Assembly (NCBI RefSeq): GCF_900103535.1
Contig: NZ_FNHQ01000002.1
Span: forward strand, 62,001 to 126,000
Length of the DNA stretch: 64,000 nt
DNA from: Megasphaera paucivorans
GTDB lineage: Bacteria; Bacillota; Negativicutes; Veillonellales; Megasphaeraceae
Direction of reading: 5' to 3'
The notes beneath the pieces were generated by a model. That model saw nothing but the letters and a program-made list of their open reading frames with translations. It had not been told where the DNA came from and did not search any database. How positions within the stretch are numbered: the first letter of the stretch is position 1; each line of letters begins with the position of its first letter. Of this stretch, positions 8,323 through 17,022 are shown piece by piece. The position numbers and the translations under genes were made by a program.

Positions 8323-9855
8323 ATGTTTATGGGATATTTATTAGGTATAGATGTAGGTTCTACAAATTATAAGGCAGTAGCCTGCGATTATAACGGACAT
8401 TTTTTGGCAACAGCTAAACGTCCAGCGGATACGACTTATTTGGAACATGGCTGGGCTCAACTAGATCCACAAAAAATGTGGGAAGGTGTAGCGGCATGTA
8501 TAAAAGAAGTCAGCCAAGCGCTTCCGGGAGAGATTTGTGACGGAATCGGCATAGCAACTAATGGGGAGGATATGTTCCTGGATGCTAGCGGAGAAGCTGT
8601 ACATCCGACGATCCGCTGGTTTGATACAAGGACGGATAAAATTGCGAAGGCCTGGAAAAATTTTGGTGTAGAACAAGTATATAAAATTACCGGAATTAAT
8701 CCTAATCCGGTGGCCGGTATTACTCGTATACAGTGGATAAAAAAACATCATCCTGAGTTATTTGCTAAAATCCACTGCTGGATACAGACACAAGGATTTG
8801 TTAGTTTAAAATTAACCGGTATAGCCCGGACAAGCTGGAATAATGCATGCCGGACGATGGCTTTTGATTTGCGTACACGTAATTGGTCTAAGGAAATTTT
8901 GGAGGAAGCCGGCATTCCGGAAGATATTCTGGCAGAACCTATACGTCCTGGCGAATTAGTTGGGATGACTACGGAGGATGTTGCTGCTATGATTGGGCTT
9001 CCGGCAGGTACTCCGGTATATGCCGGAGGCATTGATTATGCTTGCGGAACCTTTGCTACAGGTATTATAAAATCCGGACAGATGCTGGACTCTACCGGAA
9101 CTAGTGAGCAATTGGTGTTTATTTCTGATGAACCGCAAAGCAGTCCCAAATATATCAATAAAAATTTTACATCTGTGTCGTATGTTGTTAATGATAAATA
9201 TTATATGATGGGACAAATTATTTCTTCCGGTGGAATTCTTGAATGGTTTAAGCGGGAATTTGAAGGGGCATCTTTTGATGAACTTGTTGCAGAAGCTTCT
9301 CTGCGACCTATAGGTGCTAATGGGTGTATGATGCTGCCGTATTTTTCTGGGAGATACACGTTGGGCAGCGATGCTGCAGCGCGAGGTGCTTTTTTGGGTA
9401 TTACAACGGCGACGACGCGCGGGGATTTCGTACGTGCGATTTTGGAAGGACTATGCTTTGAAATGTATAGCATTGTTCGCAATGTGCAACGTATTTCTGA
9501 TAAGGAAATTCAATCTATATATGCAATTGGAGGAGCAGCCAAAAGTGATTTTTGGATGCAATTAAAAGCAGATATTACAGGGATTCGAGTTAAAAGTAAA
9601 AGTGTTCCCGAGGCAGCGGCATTGGGAGCAGCTATGTTAGCTGGTATTGGCGCTGGAGTCTACGACAGTCCCGAAGATGCTGTAGAAAAAGTTTCATTTC
9701 CTGAAAAAGTATATGAGCCGAATAAAAAACGGCATAAAAAATATATGGATATTTATGAAAGATTGAATCAACAAATGTATCCGGCATTAAAATATTTTAA
9801 TGATACAGTTACTGAAATGCAGTCTTCTCTTATAGAGTGGGATGATGAAGAATAA
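8323..9855 (+). CDS. FGGY-family carbohydrate kinase, substrate unknown
   Basis: A 510-aa sugar kinase with the phosphate loop LLGIDVGSTNYKAVACD, the central GGIDYACGTFATG…DSTGTSEQLV block and the C-terminal IGGAAKSDFWMQLKADI and PEAAALGAAMLAG. It resembles xylulokinase-like members of the FGGY family more than gluconokinases. The start was set at 8323, where AAGGAGG lies 6 bases upstream; the frame is open 66 bases further but without a ribosome site. It heads an operon with a D-2-hydroxyacid dehydrogenase and a zinc alcohol dehydrogenase. It may phosphorylate a keto sugar or keto acid made by those two oxidoreductases; that is inference. Confidence 0.85.
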   Translation: MFMGYLLGIDVGSTNYKAVACDYNGHFLATAKRPADTTYLEHGWAQLDPQKMWEGVAACIKEVSQALPGEICDGIGIATNGEDMFLDASGEAVHPTIRWFDTRTDKIAKAWKNFGVEQVYKITGINPNPVAGITRIQWIKKHHPELFAKIHCWIQTQGFVSLKLTGIARTSWNNACRTMAFDLRTRNWSKEILEEAGIPEDILAEPIRPGELVGMTTEDVAAMIGLPAGTPVYAGGIDYACGTFATGIIKSGQMLDSTGTSEQLVFISDEPQSSPKYINKNFTSVSYVVNDKYYMMGQIISSGGILEWFKREFEGASFDELVAEASLRPIGANGCMMLPYFSGRYTLGSDAAARGAFLGITTATTRGDFVRAILEGLCFEMYSIVRNVQRISDKEIQSIYAIGGAAKSDFWMQLKADITGIRVKSKSVPEAAALGAAMLAGIGAGVYDSPEDAVEKVSFPEKVYEPNKKRHKKYMDIYERLNQQMYPALKYFNDTVTEMQSSLIEWDDEE

Positions 9856-9895
9856 AAGACTGCAGTAAGTATTTACAATAAAAGGAGGAATATAA

Positions 9896-10963
9896 ATGAA
9901 AACGTTAGTAATTGGGGATCCTTTATTATCTTCAGAAAAATTAAAAATTGCTGTTCATGAAATTATGGGTGAAGAAGTCGAGGTCTGCTGTGTTGACTGG
10001 AAACCGGCAAATGATGAAGAATTTTGGTATTTACGCAGTATTGTTGAAAAAAATGGTCCGTCTGTGGGAAAGCCGCCGCAGGAAATTTTTGATTATGTCG
10101 GAGAAGTTGATATGATTATTACACAACATACGCCTATCAATGAACAAATTATTGAAGCGGCAAAAAAATGTAAAGTCATTGGAGTATGCCGCGCGGGCGT
10201 AGAAAACATTGACGTGACCGCGGCAACAAAACATGGCATTCCCGTTTGCCGTACAATGGGACGTAATGCGAATGCTGTATCTGATTACACCGTGGCTCTT
10301 ATGATTACGGAAATGCGCAATATAGGACGCGGTCATGCCGCTTTAAAACAGGGCGAGTGGAAAAAGCAGTATTCCAATTATGAATTTGTTGGAGATATGT
10401 ACGGAAAAACTGTTGGACTAGTCGGTTTTGGATACATTGGGCATTGTGTAGCGAAAAAACTTAAAGGATTCGATGTAAATATTCTTGTTTATGATCCTTT
10501 TGTAAAGGCAGAAGAAATTGAAGCACAAGGCTGTAAACTTGTATCTTTGGAAGAACTTTGTGAAAAATCGGATTTTATTAGCATGCACGCTCGTCTTTCT
10601 GATGAAACCCGTGGTCTTATTGGGACGGCACAATTTGAGTTGATGAAACCTACGGCGTATATTATCAATACAGCTCGGGCAGGATTGATTGACGAACAAG
10701 CATTGATTGCCGCGCTGCAAGATAAAAAAATTGGGGGTGCCGCTATTGATGTATGGTGGGTAGAACCACCGGCTAAAAACCATCCGTTCATGACACTGGA
10801 TAATGTGACGATTACACCGCATTTGGCGGGTTCAACTAAAGATGCATTTAATCGAACACCCTATCTGCTGTTAGAAGAAATTAAGCGGACGGCTCAAGAA
10901 GGTAAGCCACGCTGGATTGTGAATGCTAAAGACGTATCAGTGGAATTAAATACATTGCAATAA
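9896..10963 (+). CDS. D-isomer 2-hydroxyacid dehydrogenase
   Basis: A 355-aa NAD(P)-dependent oxidoreductase of the D-2-hydroxyacid dehydrogenase family (phosphoglycerate dehydrogenase-like). The nucleotide site is VGLVGFGYIGHCVAKKL. The catalytic residues are Arg in INTARAGLIDEQAL, the acidic residue in the following VEPP region, and His in ITPHLAGST. The N-terminal substrate domain includes VCRAGVENIDV. It is the middle gene of the operon, 40 bases after the kinase and 34 before the zinc dehydrogenase, with AAAGGAGGA before the ATG. A 2-keto-sugar-acid reductase (for example 2-ketogluconate) would fit the neighbourhood, but serine synthesis or another 2-keto acid cannot be excluded. Confidence 0.85.
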   Translation: MKTLVIGDPLLSSEKLKIAVHEIMGEEVEVCCVDWKPANDEEFWYLRSIVEKNGPSVGKPPQEIFDYVGEVDMIITQHTPINEQIIEAAKKCKVIGVCRAGVENIDVTAATKHGIPVCRTMGRNANAVSDYTVALMITEMRNIGRGHAALKQGEWKKQYSNYEFVGDMYGKTVGLVGFGYIGHCVAKKLKGFDVNILVYDPFVKAEEIEAQGCKLVSLEELCEKSDFISMHARLSDETRGLIGTAQFELMKPTAYIINTARAGLIDEQALIAALQDKKIGGAAIDVWWVEPPAKNHPFMTLDNVTITPHLAGSTKDAFNRTPYLLLEEIKRTAQEGKPRWIVNAKDVSVELNTLQ

Positions 10964-10997
10964 AAGTTTATTCAACGTGTAAAAGGAGGATGTTGGG

Positions 10998-12095
10998 ATG
11001 AAAGCAGCAGTATATAAAGGAATAGGCAACATGGTAGTTGAAGAGATAGCTAAACCATCTGCCGGTAAAGGCGAATTACTCGTACAAGTTAAGGCGTGTG
11101 CTATTTGCGGGGGCGATATCCGAACATTCCGTCATGGACATAATGCAATTAAGCCGCCTATTGTGCTGGGACATGAAATTGCAGGCGTTGTTGTAGAAGC
11201 CGGGGAAGATGTAGATCGTTATAAAGTGGGAGATCGGGTCATTGTTGCACCGGGAATTGGCTGCGGCCATTGTGCATTTTGTCTTTCCGGCCGCCAGCAT
11301 CTTTGTTATACGAGAAAAACAATTGCTCATCATTATAATGGCGGCTTTGCTGAGTATGTTTTAGTTCCGGCTAATGCTGTAGCGGCAGGGAATGTTAATT
11401 TTATTCCCAGCGAAGTCGATTATCTTAGTGCATCGTTAGCGGAACCTTTGGCATGTGTCATTAATGGGCAAGAGGCAATACATATACAGCTAGGGGATAC
11501 CGTAGCGGTTATCGGTGCCGGCCCGATTGGAATTATGCATGCAGAATTAGCAAAGGCACAAGGAGCGGGAAAAATTTTTCTTATTAACCGCAGCAGCAAG
11601 CGACTGGAAGCGGCAAGAGAACTTCTTTATGATGCCTATATAGATTCCAGCAAAGACGATGCAGTACAGGTTGTAAAGGACTTAACGGAAGGTATGGGCG
11701 CTAATGTCGTTATCGTTACTGCAGGTAGTGCCGCAGCACAAAATATGGGAATCCCAATGGCTAGCAAAGAGGGCAAAGTTTGCCTGTTCGCCGGATTGCC
11801 TAAAGACAATCCTATGTTAAATTTTGATGTGAATTTTATTCATTATCGCCAGATTGCTTTGTATGGTACTTTTTCTTCAGCACCACGGCATAATGCGTTG
11901 GCCATTGAGATGATACGCAGTGGAAAAATCAATGTGGATCAAGTATTGACACATGTTGTAGCGTTAGAAGATATTTGCTGCGGCATGGAATTGGTTGAAA
12001 ATCGTGCTGGTTTGCGTGTAGCAGTAGCGCCGAACTTGACGGATATACAAGATGATCTTGCTCGTCATGACAAAATTATTATTGCTAAACCTTAA
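10998..12095 (+). CDS. Zinc-dependent medium-chain dehydrogenase (sorbitol/idonate type)
   Basis: A 365-aa zinc dehydrogenase (MDR superfamily). The catalytic zinc ligands are Cys in CAICGGD and the His-Glu of LGHEIAG. Structural zinc is bound by the four Cys of GCGHCAFCLSGRQHLC. The NAD-binding motif is VAVIGAGPIGIMHAELAKAQGAG. Such enzymes oxidise a secondary alcohol of polyols or sugar acids to a ketone (sorbitol, threonine or L-idonate dehydrogenases). It is the last gene of the FGGY kinase operon and ends at a clear stem-loop. Given the gluconate locus beside it, an aldonate such as L-idonate is a plausible substrate, but sequence alone does not decide. Confidence 0.85.
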   Translation: MKAAVYKGIGNMVVEEIAKPSAGKGELLVQVKACAICGGDIRTFRHGHNAIKPPIVLGHEIAGVVVEAGEDVDRYKVGDRVIVAPGIGCGHCAFCLSGRQHLCYTRKTIAHHYNGGFAEYVLVPANAVAAGNVNFIPSEVDYLSASLAEPLACVINGQEAIHIQLGDTVAVIGAGPIGIMHAELAKAQGAGKIFLINRSSKRLEAARELLYDAYIDSSKDDAVQVVKDLTEGMGANVVIVTAGSAAAQNMGIPMASKEGKVCLFAGLPKDNPMLNFDVNFIHYRQIALYGTFSSAPRHNALAIEMIRSGKINVDQVLTHVVALEDICCGMELVENRAGLRVAVAPNLTDIQDDLARHDKIIIAKP

Positions 12096-12110
12096 TCGTT
12101 ACTATAAAAG

Positions 12111-12150
12111 ACAAGGCGCTGTTATGAGAATAACAGCGCCTTGTTTGTAT
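12111..12150. terminator. Terminator after the zinc dehydrogenase
   Basis: A perfect 15-bp stem (12111-12125 with 12130-12144) with a GAGA tetraloop; the downstream T run is short and interrupted. It also faces the convergent gene at 12211. Confidence 0.75.
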
Positions 12151-12210
12151 GTGTTAGAACTATAGAATGACAGATAGAGAGTGCGGCATTCAATAGAGGC
12201 TGAGATTTGT

Positions 12211-13035
12211 TTATGTGTCCCAATGTTGTTTAATTATTTTTTGAGCAGCAGTATAACTTGTTTTTGCTGTATATAACAAACCTTTTGACATTATGCGGTC
12301 AGAAAGCATTTCAGTAGAAATGACGCGGGGTTGTACTCCTAGCGTTTTTAAGGCATGCAGCATAACTATTGTTTCGTTGCTGCCGCTTCCTGCAGGCAGA
12401 CGGTCATGGCGGGATTCTTGACGAAGATTTTTATAGGGAAGACGATGAGCATCATCAACTTGGATAGCAACAATGCGATCTGCAGGAATGTTTTCTAAGT
12501 TTTCTGGTGACTGATGAGCTCGGGTCCAATGCCAGGCATCGCAAATAATTTTTGCATTTTGACACTCCGATTGCTGAATAACACGCCAAACTGTTTGAAG
12601 TGTTGGGAAACTGCTGTAAGGCATGAATTCGATAGCAATATCCAATTCTTCTGCACGTATACATAAATTTTTTAAAGCAGAAATCATTTGTTTTTCAGAA
12701 AAAGATTGAAATAAAGTGGCATTAATATGTTTTACTTTAAAAAGACGAGCCATATGAAATAAGAGTTGCTCTTTTTTTTGCTGGTCCGGTGTGCGATCAG
12801 AATTGGCTCCCCAGTCAGTCAGTAGTTCAATTTCAGTGACTTTGAGATGATATTTTTTTAACAAAGCAAGTATGTGAGCATCGGTGAAGCCAGCGGCCAA
12901 GGCTTCCATATAGTTTTCGACCCGCAGGCCGATTCCTGTAAAGCCGGATTCGGCAGCAATATGAATACGGTCATATAATGAAACCGTAGTTCCTAATGTG
13001 TATGAACTGATTGTTAAATTATTTGCAAATTTCAT
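12211..13035 (-). CDS. Sugar phosphate isomerase/epimerase, xylose isomerase-like TIM barrel
   Basis: A 274-aa AP-endonuclease-2/xylose-isomerase-like TIM barrel. Visible family features are the opening KFANNLTISSYTLG…IAAESGFTGIGLRVENY, the strand-end acidic residues in IAIEFMPYSSFPTL, KIICDAWHWTRA and IVAIQVDDAHR, and the late STEMLSD. Together these supply the usual Glu/Asp/His metal site. Members include sugar isomerases, myo-inosose dehydratase and 3-dehydroshikimate dehydratase. The open frame continues three codons to a GTG, but AAAGGTGA fits the ATG at 13035. It stands alone and convergent to the unknown kinase operon, and could process a product of that route. Substrate is unknown. 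Confidence 0.75.
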   Translation of the reverse strand: MKFANNLTISSYTLGTTVSLYDRIHIAAESGFTGIGLRVENYMEALAAGFTDAHILALLKKYHLKVTEIELLTDWGANSDRTPDQQKKEQLLFHMARLFKVKHINATLFQSFSEKQMISALKNLCIRAEELDIAIEFMPYSSFPTLQTVWRVIQQSECQNAKIICDAWHWTRAHQSPENLENIPADRIVAIQVDDAHRLPYKNLRQESRHDRLPAGSGSNETIVMLHALKTLGVQPRVISTEMLSDRIMSKGLLYTAKTSYTAAQKIIKQHWDT

Positions 13036-13351
13036 GAAAATCACCTTTTTGATTATTGATGCAAAAATAAAATCAATTATATCATAATACCATTATAATT
13101 GTTATTAATAAAAAGACAATGTAATTAAGATTCAATTATTGTTTTTTTATATAGGATCTGTTTATAAAAAACACTATAAAAATTTTATCGGAATTTGATA
13201 GTTTTTATATAGACTGTAAGTTGACTTTAATATTATACTAATGGTACCATAAACCAAGATATTTTCTAAATGTAACAGCAATGAATATAGTTTTTATAAA
13301 AAGATAAAATTATATTTTGCCTATCATAATCAAAGAAAAGAAGGTACTGTA
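13036..13351. other. Divergent AT-rich intergenic region
   Basis: No gene is seen. A possible rightward promoter is TTGACT (13221-13226), 18 bases, TACCAT (13245-13250), with a poor -10. A weak resemblance to the TGATA operator at 13196-13211 is not convincing. Confidence 0.4.
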
Positions 13352-14413
13352 ATGAATCGAAAAATAGTAATATTACCCATTATTATGTGTATATGCGGCG
13401 CATTGCTTTTAACAGGATGCAGTGTGTTACCGCAGCAGGAGGAAAAAAAAAGCGGCATAGCTATGGATACCACGGTTTCTTTGTACGCTTCTGGATCAGA
13501 GGCTAAAGCGGCTGTAGAGGAAGGATTTCAAAAAATTCACGAGATAGATTTGCTGGCAAATATGATGAATCCTGACAGTGATGTTTCGAAAATTAATAAT
13601 GCCGCCGGTAAAAGTTTTGTGCAAGTCGATCCCCAAGTTTATGAAATGATAAAATATTCTGTTTTATATTCTCAAAAAACAAATGGTAAATTTGATATTT
13701 CTGTTGGACCGATTAGTAATCTTTGGCAGATTGGAACGCCCAATCAGCATATTCCTTCGCCGGAGGATATCAAGAATACATTGCCTAAAGTGAATTATAA
13801 AAATATAAAATTGCGCCCTGAAGATCATAGTGTTATGTTGATGCAGCCAGGAATGGCAATTGATTTGGGCAGCGTTGCTAAAGGGTATTGTGTAGATCAG
13901 ATTGTAAAAATTTATCAAAAGCATCATATAAAAAGTGGATTAATTAATATGGGGTCCAGTTCTATGTATGCCATTGGAATGAATAGCAAAGGAAATCCAT
14001 GGTCTATTGGCATAAAACATCCTCGGTCTGATACAGAGGGGGAATATTTGGGGATTGAGAAAATTACAGATAAGGCGTTATCAACTGCAGGAGATTATGA
14101 AAGATATTTCATACAAGATGGCAAACGCTATCATCTTATCTTTGATCCTCAAACCGGAGTGCCTGCAGAAACGGGTATTATGAGTGATACCATTGTTATT
14201 GATGGTTCTGTTGAGCATTGTGGAATGATAACGGATATACTATCTACGGCTATTTTTGTATTAGGACCTAAAGATGGCATAGCGTTTATTAATAGTATTA
14301 AAGGGGCTGATTGTGAAATTACAGGAAAGGATGGTTCTATTTATACAACAAAAGGGTTTAAAAATAATTTTTCTGATTTAAATCCGCAATTTCATTTTGC
14401 GGAAACAGAGTGA
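13352..14413 (+). CDS. apbE: FAD:protein FMN transferase, lipoprotein
   Basis: ApbE attaches FMN covalently to Thr/Ser of flavoproteins outside the cytoplasm, such as Rnf/Nqr subunits or urocanate-reductase-like proteins. The 353-aa protein begins with a lipoprotein signal ending in the lipobox LLLTGC (Cys at about residue 23). Next come AMDTTVSLY, IDLGSVAKGYCVD (substrate-binding block), NMGSS, and the FAD/metal region YHLIFDPQTGVPAE. The GAAGGT Shine-Dalgarno is weak but well placed. It is a single-gene unit. Its substrate protein is not encoded in the window. Confidence 0.92.
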   Translation: MNRKIVILPIIMCICGALLLTGCSVLPQQEEKKSGIAMDTTVSLYASGSEAKAAVEEGFQKIHEIDLLANMMNPDSDVSKINNAAGKSFVQVDPQVYEMIKYSVLYSQKTNGKFDISVGPISNLWQIGTPNQHIPSPEDIKNTLPKVNYKNIKLRPEDHSVMLMQPGMAIDLGSVAKGYCVDQIVKIYQKHHIKSGLINMGSSSMYAIGMNSKGNPWSIGIKHPRSDTEGEYLGIEKITDKALSTAGDYERYFIQDGKRYHLIFDPQTGVPAETGIMSDTIVIDGSVEHCGMITDILSTAIFVLGPKDGIAFINSIKGADCEITGKDGSIYTTKGFKNNFSDLNPQFHFAETE

Positions 14414-14472
14414 AACTAAAAAATGATTGAAATGACATGCGGATGAACGCATAAGTGATTATACATTAAACG

Positions 14473-14521
14473 GACCGGGATATATACTTAAGAAATTGTT
14501 TCTTAAGTATATATCCCGGTC
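14473..14521. terminator. Long perfect hairpin between convergent apbE and outer-membrane gene
   Basis: A 23-bp uninterrupted stem (14473-14495 with 14499-14521) and a 3-base loop. There is no T tract on either side, so termination efficiency is uncertain; the stem could instead be a transcript-end stabiliser. Confidence 0.6.
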
Positions 14522-14552
14522 AATTGTATACGAGTGAATAGTAATAGTATAT

Positions 14553-15056
14553 TTAGAATTTAAAAGTTACTCCGGCTCCCAGGCCATGTTCGGTACTGCC
14601 GTTATCAGGAACATAATTGTGGTAATTTACGTTAACGCCGACCCCCATGGCAATACTGAAATTAACGCCGATCTGAGCTTCACCAAAGTTAGAGCCTTTC
14701 ACATAAGAGGCATAGGGCTGAAATCCCAGAATACTAGGTGCAGATACGGCTAATCCGCCGTACAAGGAATCGGATTGATTATGCATGTGATTGCGATAAC
14801 CGCCTATGGCTTGAATATTAGATCCGGCGAGATTATATTTAGCATAAAAGTCATTTTGATGACCATTGGTATCGCGATCTAAATATTCATAGCCGATAGT
14901 TGTCTTAGGATTGATTTTTCCTTCTATATAGGTTTCCTTTGTTCCGACACTGACCGCAATTCCTCGGTCAGAAGATAATGTTGTTACTGGCGCGGCAAAT
15001 GCTGTGACTGCGATAAACATAGTAAACATACTACATAATATAATTGATTTTTTCAT
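14553..15056 (-). CDS. Small outer-membrane beta-barrel protein
   Basis: A 167-aa secreted protein with a typical signal peptide (MKKSIILCSMFTMFIAVTAFA, cleavage after AFA at about residue 21). Alternating beta strands follow and the C-terminus is GAGVTFKF, ending in the aromatic residue recognised by the BAM machinery. Length suits an 8-strand barrel. Such proteins are typical of diderm Firmicutes. No enzyme motif is present. GGAGGGCG precedes the ATG. It is a single gene. Confidence 0.75.
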   Translation of the reverse strand: MKKSIILCSMFTMFIAVTAFAAPVTTLSSDRGIAVSVGTKETYIEGKINPKTTIGYEYLDRDTNGHQNDFYAKYNLAGSNIQAIGGYRNHMHNQSDSLYGGLAVSAPSILGFQPYASYVKGSNFGEAQIGVNFSIAMGVGVNVNYHNYVPDNGSTEHGLGAGVTFKF

Positions 15057-15267
15057 AATACGCCCTCCTAGTTATTGATTCGGCGATACGTATTGCTTAT
15101 ACTGTCGAATACTAAACTAATATTAGTGTACCTTGTTTCACTGTATTATGCAAGAGTGACAGGTTTCATTGCATTTTTTACGAAATTTAGGTATGATTGT
15201 AATTAAAGAGTATGATTATAATTTAAGTTCGAGTTTATATAATATATTATTTTAGGAGGATATGGGC

Positions 15268-15681
15268 ATGGCGATTTTAAGTATTGAACTGGTATCGAAA
15301 ATTCCAATAACTGTGGATCAAATGCCGGAAGATGAAGTAGAGCAGCATTTAATTATTACGCATAAAGGCGAAGTATCTTTTGATTCTTATACAGCAGATA
15401 ATAAAAAAGAACCATGCCGGCATTTTATGGTACACATGGATCAGCATGCCATAACGATGGCATTGGTTTATTTGGATTTGTACTTTGAAGAAGAATCGGT
15501 GATTTGTCATACGCAAGGAGAAAGAAAGTGGCAGCTTACTATTCGTGAGGATGATGAGTCCTTGAAAACGTTTACAGGATCACTAGGTGAAGATATTTTA
15601 TTTAATGGACGCAGTATTTCCTATGGCTTGAGAAAATTTATTCCTATTACTGATTTATGGCTTTTTGACGGTAAAAAATGA
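15268..15681 (+). CDS. Hypothetical protein, 137 aa
   Basis: I do not recognise this family. The product is an acidic soluble protein without signal peptide or membrane segment (opening MAILSIELVSKIPITVDQ), with alternating beta-like segments such as KWQLTIRED and a single pair of Cys (PCRHF, VICHT). The ATG at 15262 is only two bases from the AGGAGG box; the one at 15268 is eight bases away and is chosen. It sits 36 bases upstream of the GntR regulator and may share its transcript. Confidence 0.6.
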   Translation: MAILSIELVSKIPITVDQMPEDEVEQHLIITHKGEVSFDSYTADNKKEPCRHFMVHMDQHAITMALVYLDLYFEEESVICHTQGERKWQLTIREDDESLKTFTGSLGEDILFNGRSISYGLRKFIPITDLWLFDGKK

Positions 15682-15717
15682 TGAAATATTTTAATGTTTG
15701 CAAAGGAGGGATATGAA

Positions 15718-16386
15718 TTGGATTTTGAATTTTCCCCTATTAAGTTTGACAATACCTACAATATCAGAGACTCCGTATATTCCATATTGCGTGGGGCAAT
15801 TTTAGATGGCAGGCTAAAGGCGGGACAGCATTTAGTAGAACGTGATATAGCAGGGCAGTTGAAAGTAAGCAGAACACCTGTGCGCGAAGCCATTCAAAAA
15901 CTGGAAAACGAAAAGTTAGTTACCCATGTTCAACGCAAGGGTGTTTTTGTGGCTGGATTTACGAAAGCAGATGCAGAAGAGATTGGTGTTATTCGTATTG
16001 CACTAGAGTCATTATGCTGCAGTATTGCTGCTTCTAAAATAACAGAAAAAGAATTAGTGAATTTAGAAAATATTAATCAAAAGATGTTGGAAGAACATTT
16101 ACAAGGCAACCTTACTAAGGCAGTTCTTCTGAATAAAAAATTTCATGAAAGTATTTATAAGTCCGCCAGAAGTCCTCATCTATATTATTTTGTTAGTACG
16201 TTGAGGGATTATATCAGCCCGTTTACTAAATTATCTTATACGAAAGAAGGACGTATTCAAGAAGTTTTTGAAGAACATGCGGATATTATTCAAAAACTTA
16301 GACTTCATGATGAACAAGGTGCACATGATGCGGCGAAAAATCATATTGAAAAATCAGGGAAAACCTTTGTAAGAATGGCATATTAA
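15718..16386 (+). CDS. GntR family regulator, FCD type
   Basis: A 222-aa transcription factor. The N-terminal winged HTH (residues about 8-75) has ILDGRLKAGQHLVERDIAGQLKVSRTPVREAIQKLE. The C-terminal all-helical FCD domain includes the metal/ligand residues of IRIALESLCC, NKKFHESIYKSA and EEHADIIQKL. The frame is open to an ATG at 15694, but the AAGGAGGG Shine-Dalgarno lies inside that extension at 15703-15710, 8 bases before a TTG at 15718. Translation therefore probably starts at TTG. It ends at a strong terminator. The effector is likely an organic or sugar acid; the target is unknown. Confidence 0.85.
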   Translation: MDFEFSPIKFDNTYNIRDSVYSILRGAILDGRLKAGQHLVERDIAGQLKVSRTPVREAIQKLENEKLVTHVQRKGVFVAGFTKADAEEIGVIRIALESLCCSIAASKITEKELVNLENINQKMLEEHLQGNLTKAVLLNKKFHESIYKSARSPHLYYFVSTLRDYISPFTKLSYTKEGRIQEVFEEHADIIQKLRLHDEQGAHDAAKNHIEKSGKTFVRMAY

Positions 16387-16388
16387 AA

Positions 16389-16438
16389 AGAAGCATGTAA
16401 AATTTTGTGTATACGAAATTTTACATGCTTCTTTTTTT
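16389..16438 (+). terminator. Terminator after the GntR gene
   Basis: A perfect 17-bp stem (16389-16405 with 16416-16432), 10-base loop, then seven T. Confidence 0.9.
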
Positions 16439-16658
16439 GTTGACATTTGTATTAATATGTGATAAAATTCTATTAAACAAAAGGCTATTATACGATTTCT
16501 TGGTATACCAAATACATTTAAAAATATATTATAATATAAGAATATTACTGATGTTTATTGACATATTTTATATATATAAAATACCTATAAATACAATGTC
16601 GACGTGATTATAATTAGAAAATAAGTATGTATATTTTATGAGAAAGGTGGACTGAGTT

Positions 16659-16814
16659 ATGATAACGACACAAAAGCAATGCAATGTAACGGAATCATCT
16701 AAGAAGCAAGATAGGATGAAACAAGAGTATCCTAAACAATCTGTATGGAAACGTTTAATTCATGATATCTTCCATGCCGAACCTCATAGAAATAATAACG
16801 ATTCAGATAAATAA
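16659..16814 (+). CDS. Small hypothetical protein, 51 aa
   Basis: A short open frame with AAAGGTGG 8 bases before the ATG. The product is hydrophilic, rich in Lys, Gln and Asn, opening MITTQKQCNVTESSKK and containing VWKRLIHDIFHAEPH. There is no membrane segment or recognisable motif. Within the 636-base gap between the GntR gene and queC it is the only frame with a good ribosome site. Whether it is expressed is unknown. Confidence 0.4.
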   Translation: MITTQKQCNVTESSKKQDRMKQEYPKQSVWKRLIHDIFHAEPHRNNNDSDK

Positions 16815-16876
16815 TGAATTTATTATCTAAAATTAACGAAAGTATATTGTAGAAATAACCTTTCATACCTTTAAAA

Positions 16877-16934
16877 CACTCCAACAGAAACGGGATGCGG
16901 GCATATTAGCCTGCATCCCGTTTCTGTCGGAGTG
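16877..16934. repeat. 26-bp near-perfect inverted repeat upstream of queC
   Basis: Left arm 16877-16902, loop 16903-16908, right arm 16909-16934, with one mismatch and one G-U pair. No T tract follows on the plus strand; on the minus strand the stem is followed by TTTTAAA. It may end the transcript of the small gene or of antisense transcription. Confidence 0.6.
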
Positions 16935-17022
16935 CAGGGAGAAATTGTTCATTGCTGGTAGCTGCATAATAAAAAATGAAGTATAATTCTTAATAGGATA
17001 TTTTTTACTAGGAGGGACAAAA

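Noticed and set aside
13196-13211. Further copy of the RpiR operator upstream of apbE
   Set aside because: Only the left arm TGATA fits; the right arm and spacer differ, and the neighbouring genes are not related to gluconate.
16407-16607. 66-codon plus-strand frame with hydrophobic residues
   Set aside because: It starts inside the loop and arm of the GntR terminator, has no Shine-Dalgarno and follows the AT-rich composition of the spacer.
16935-17022. preQ1 riboswitch before queC
   Set aside because: No short pseudoknot pattern with the expected A-rich tail was recognised in the 88 bases upstream.
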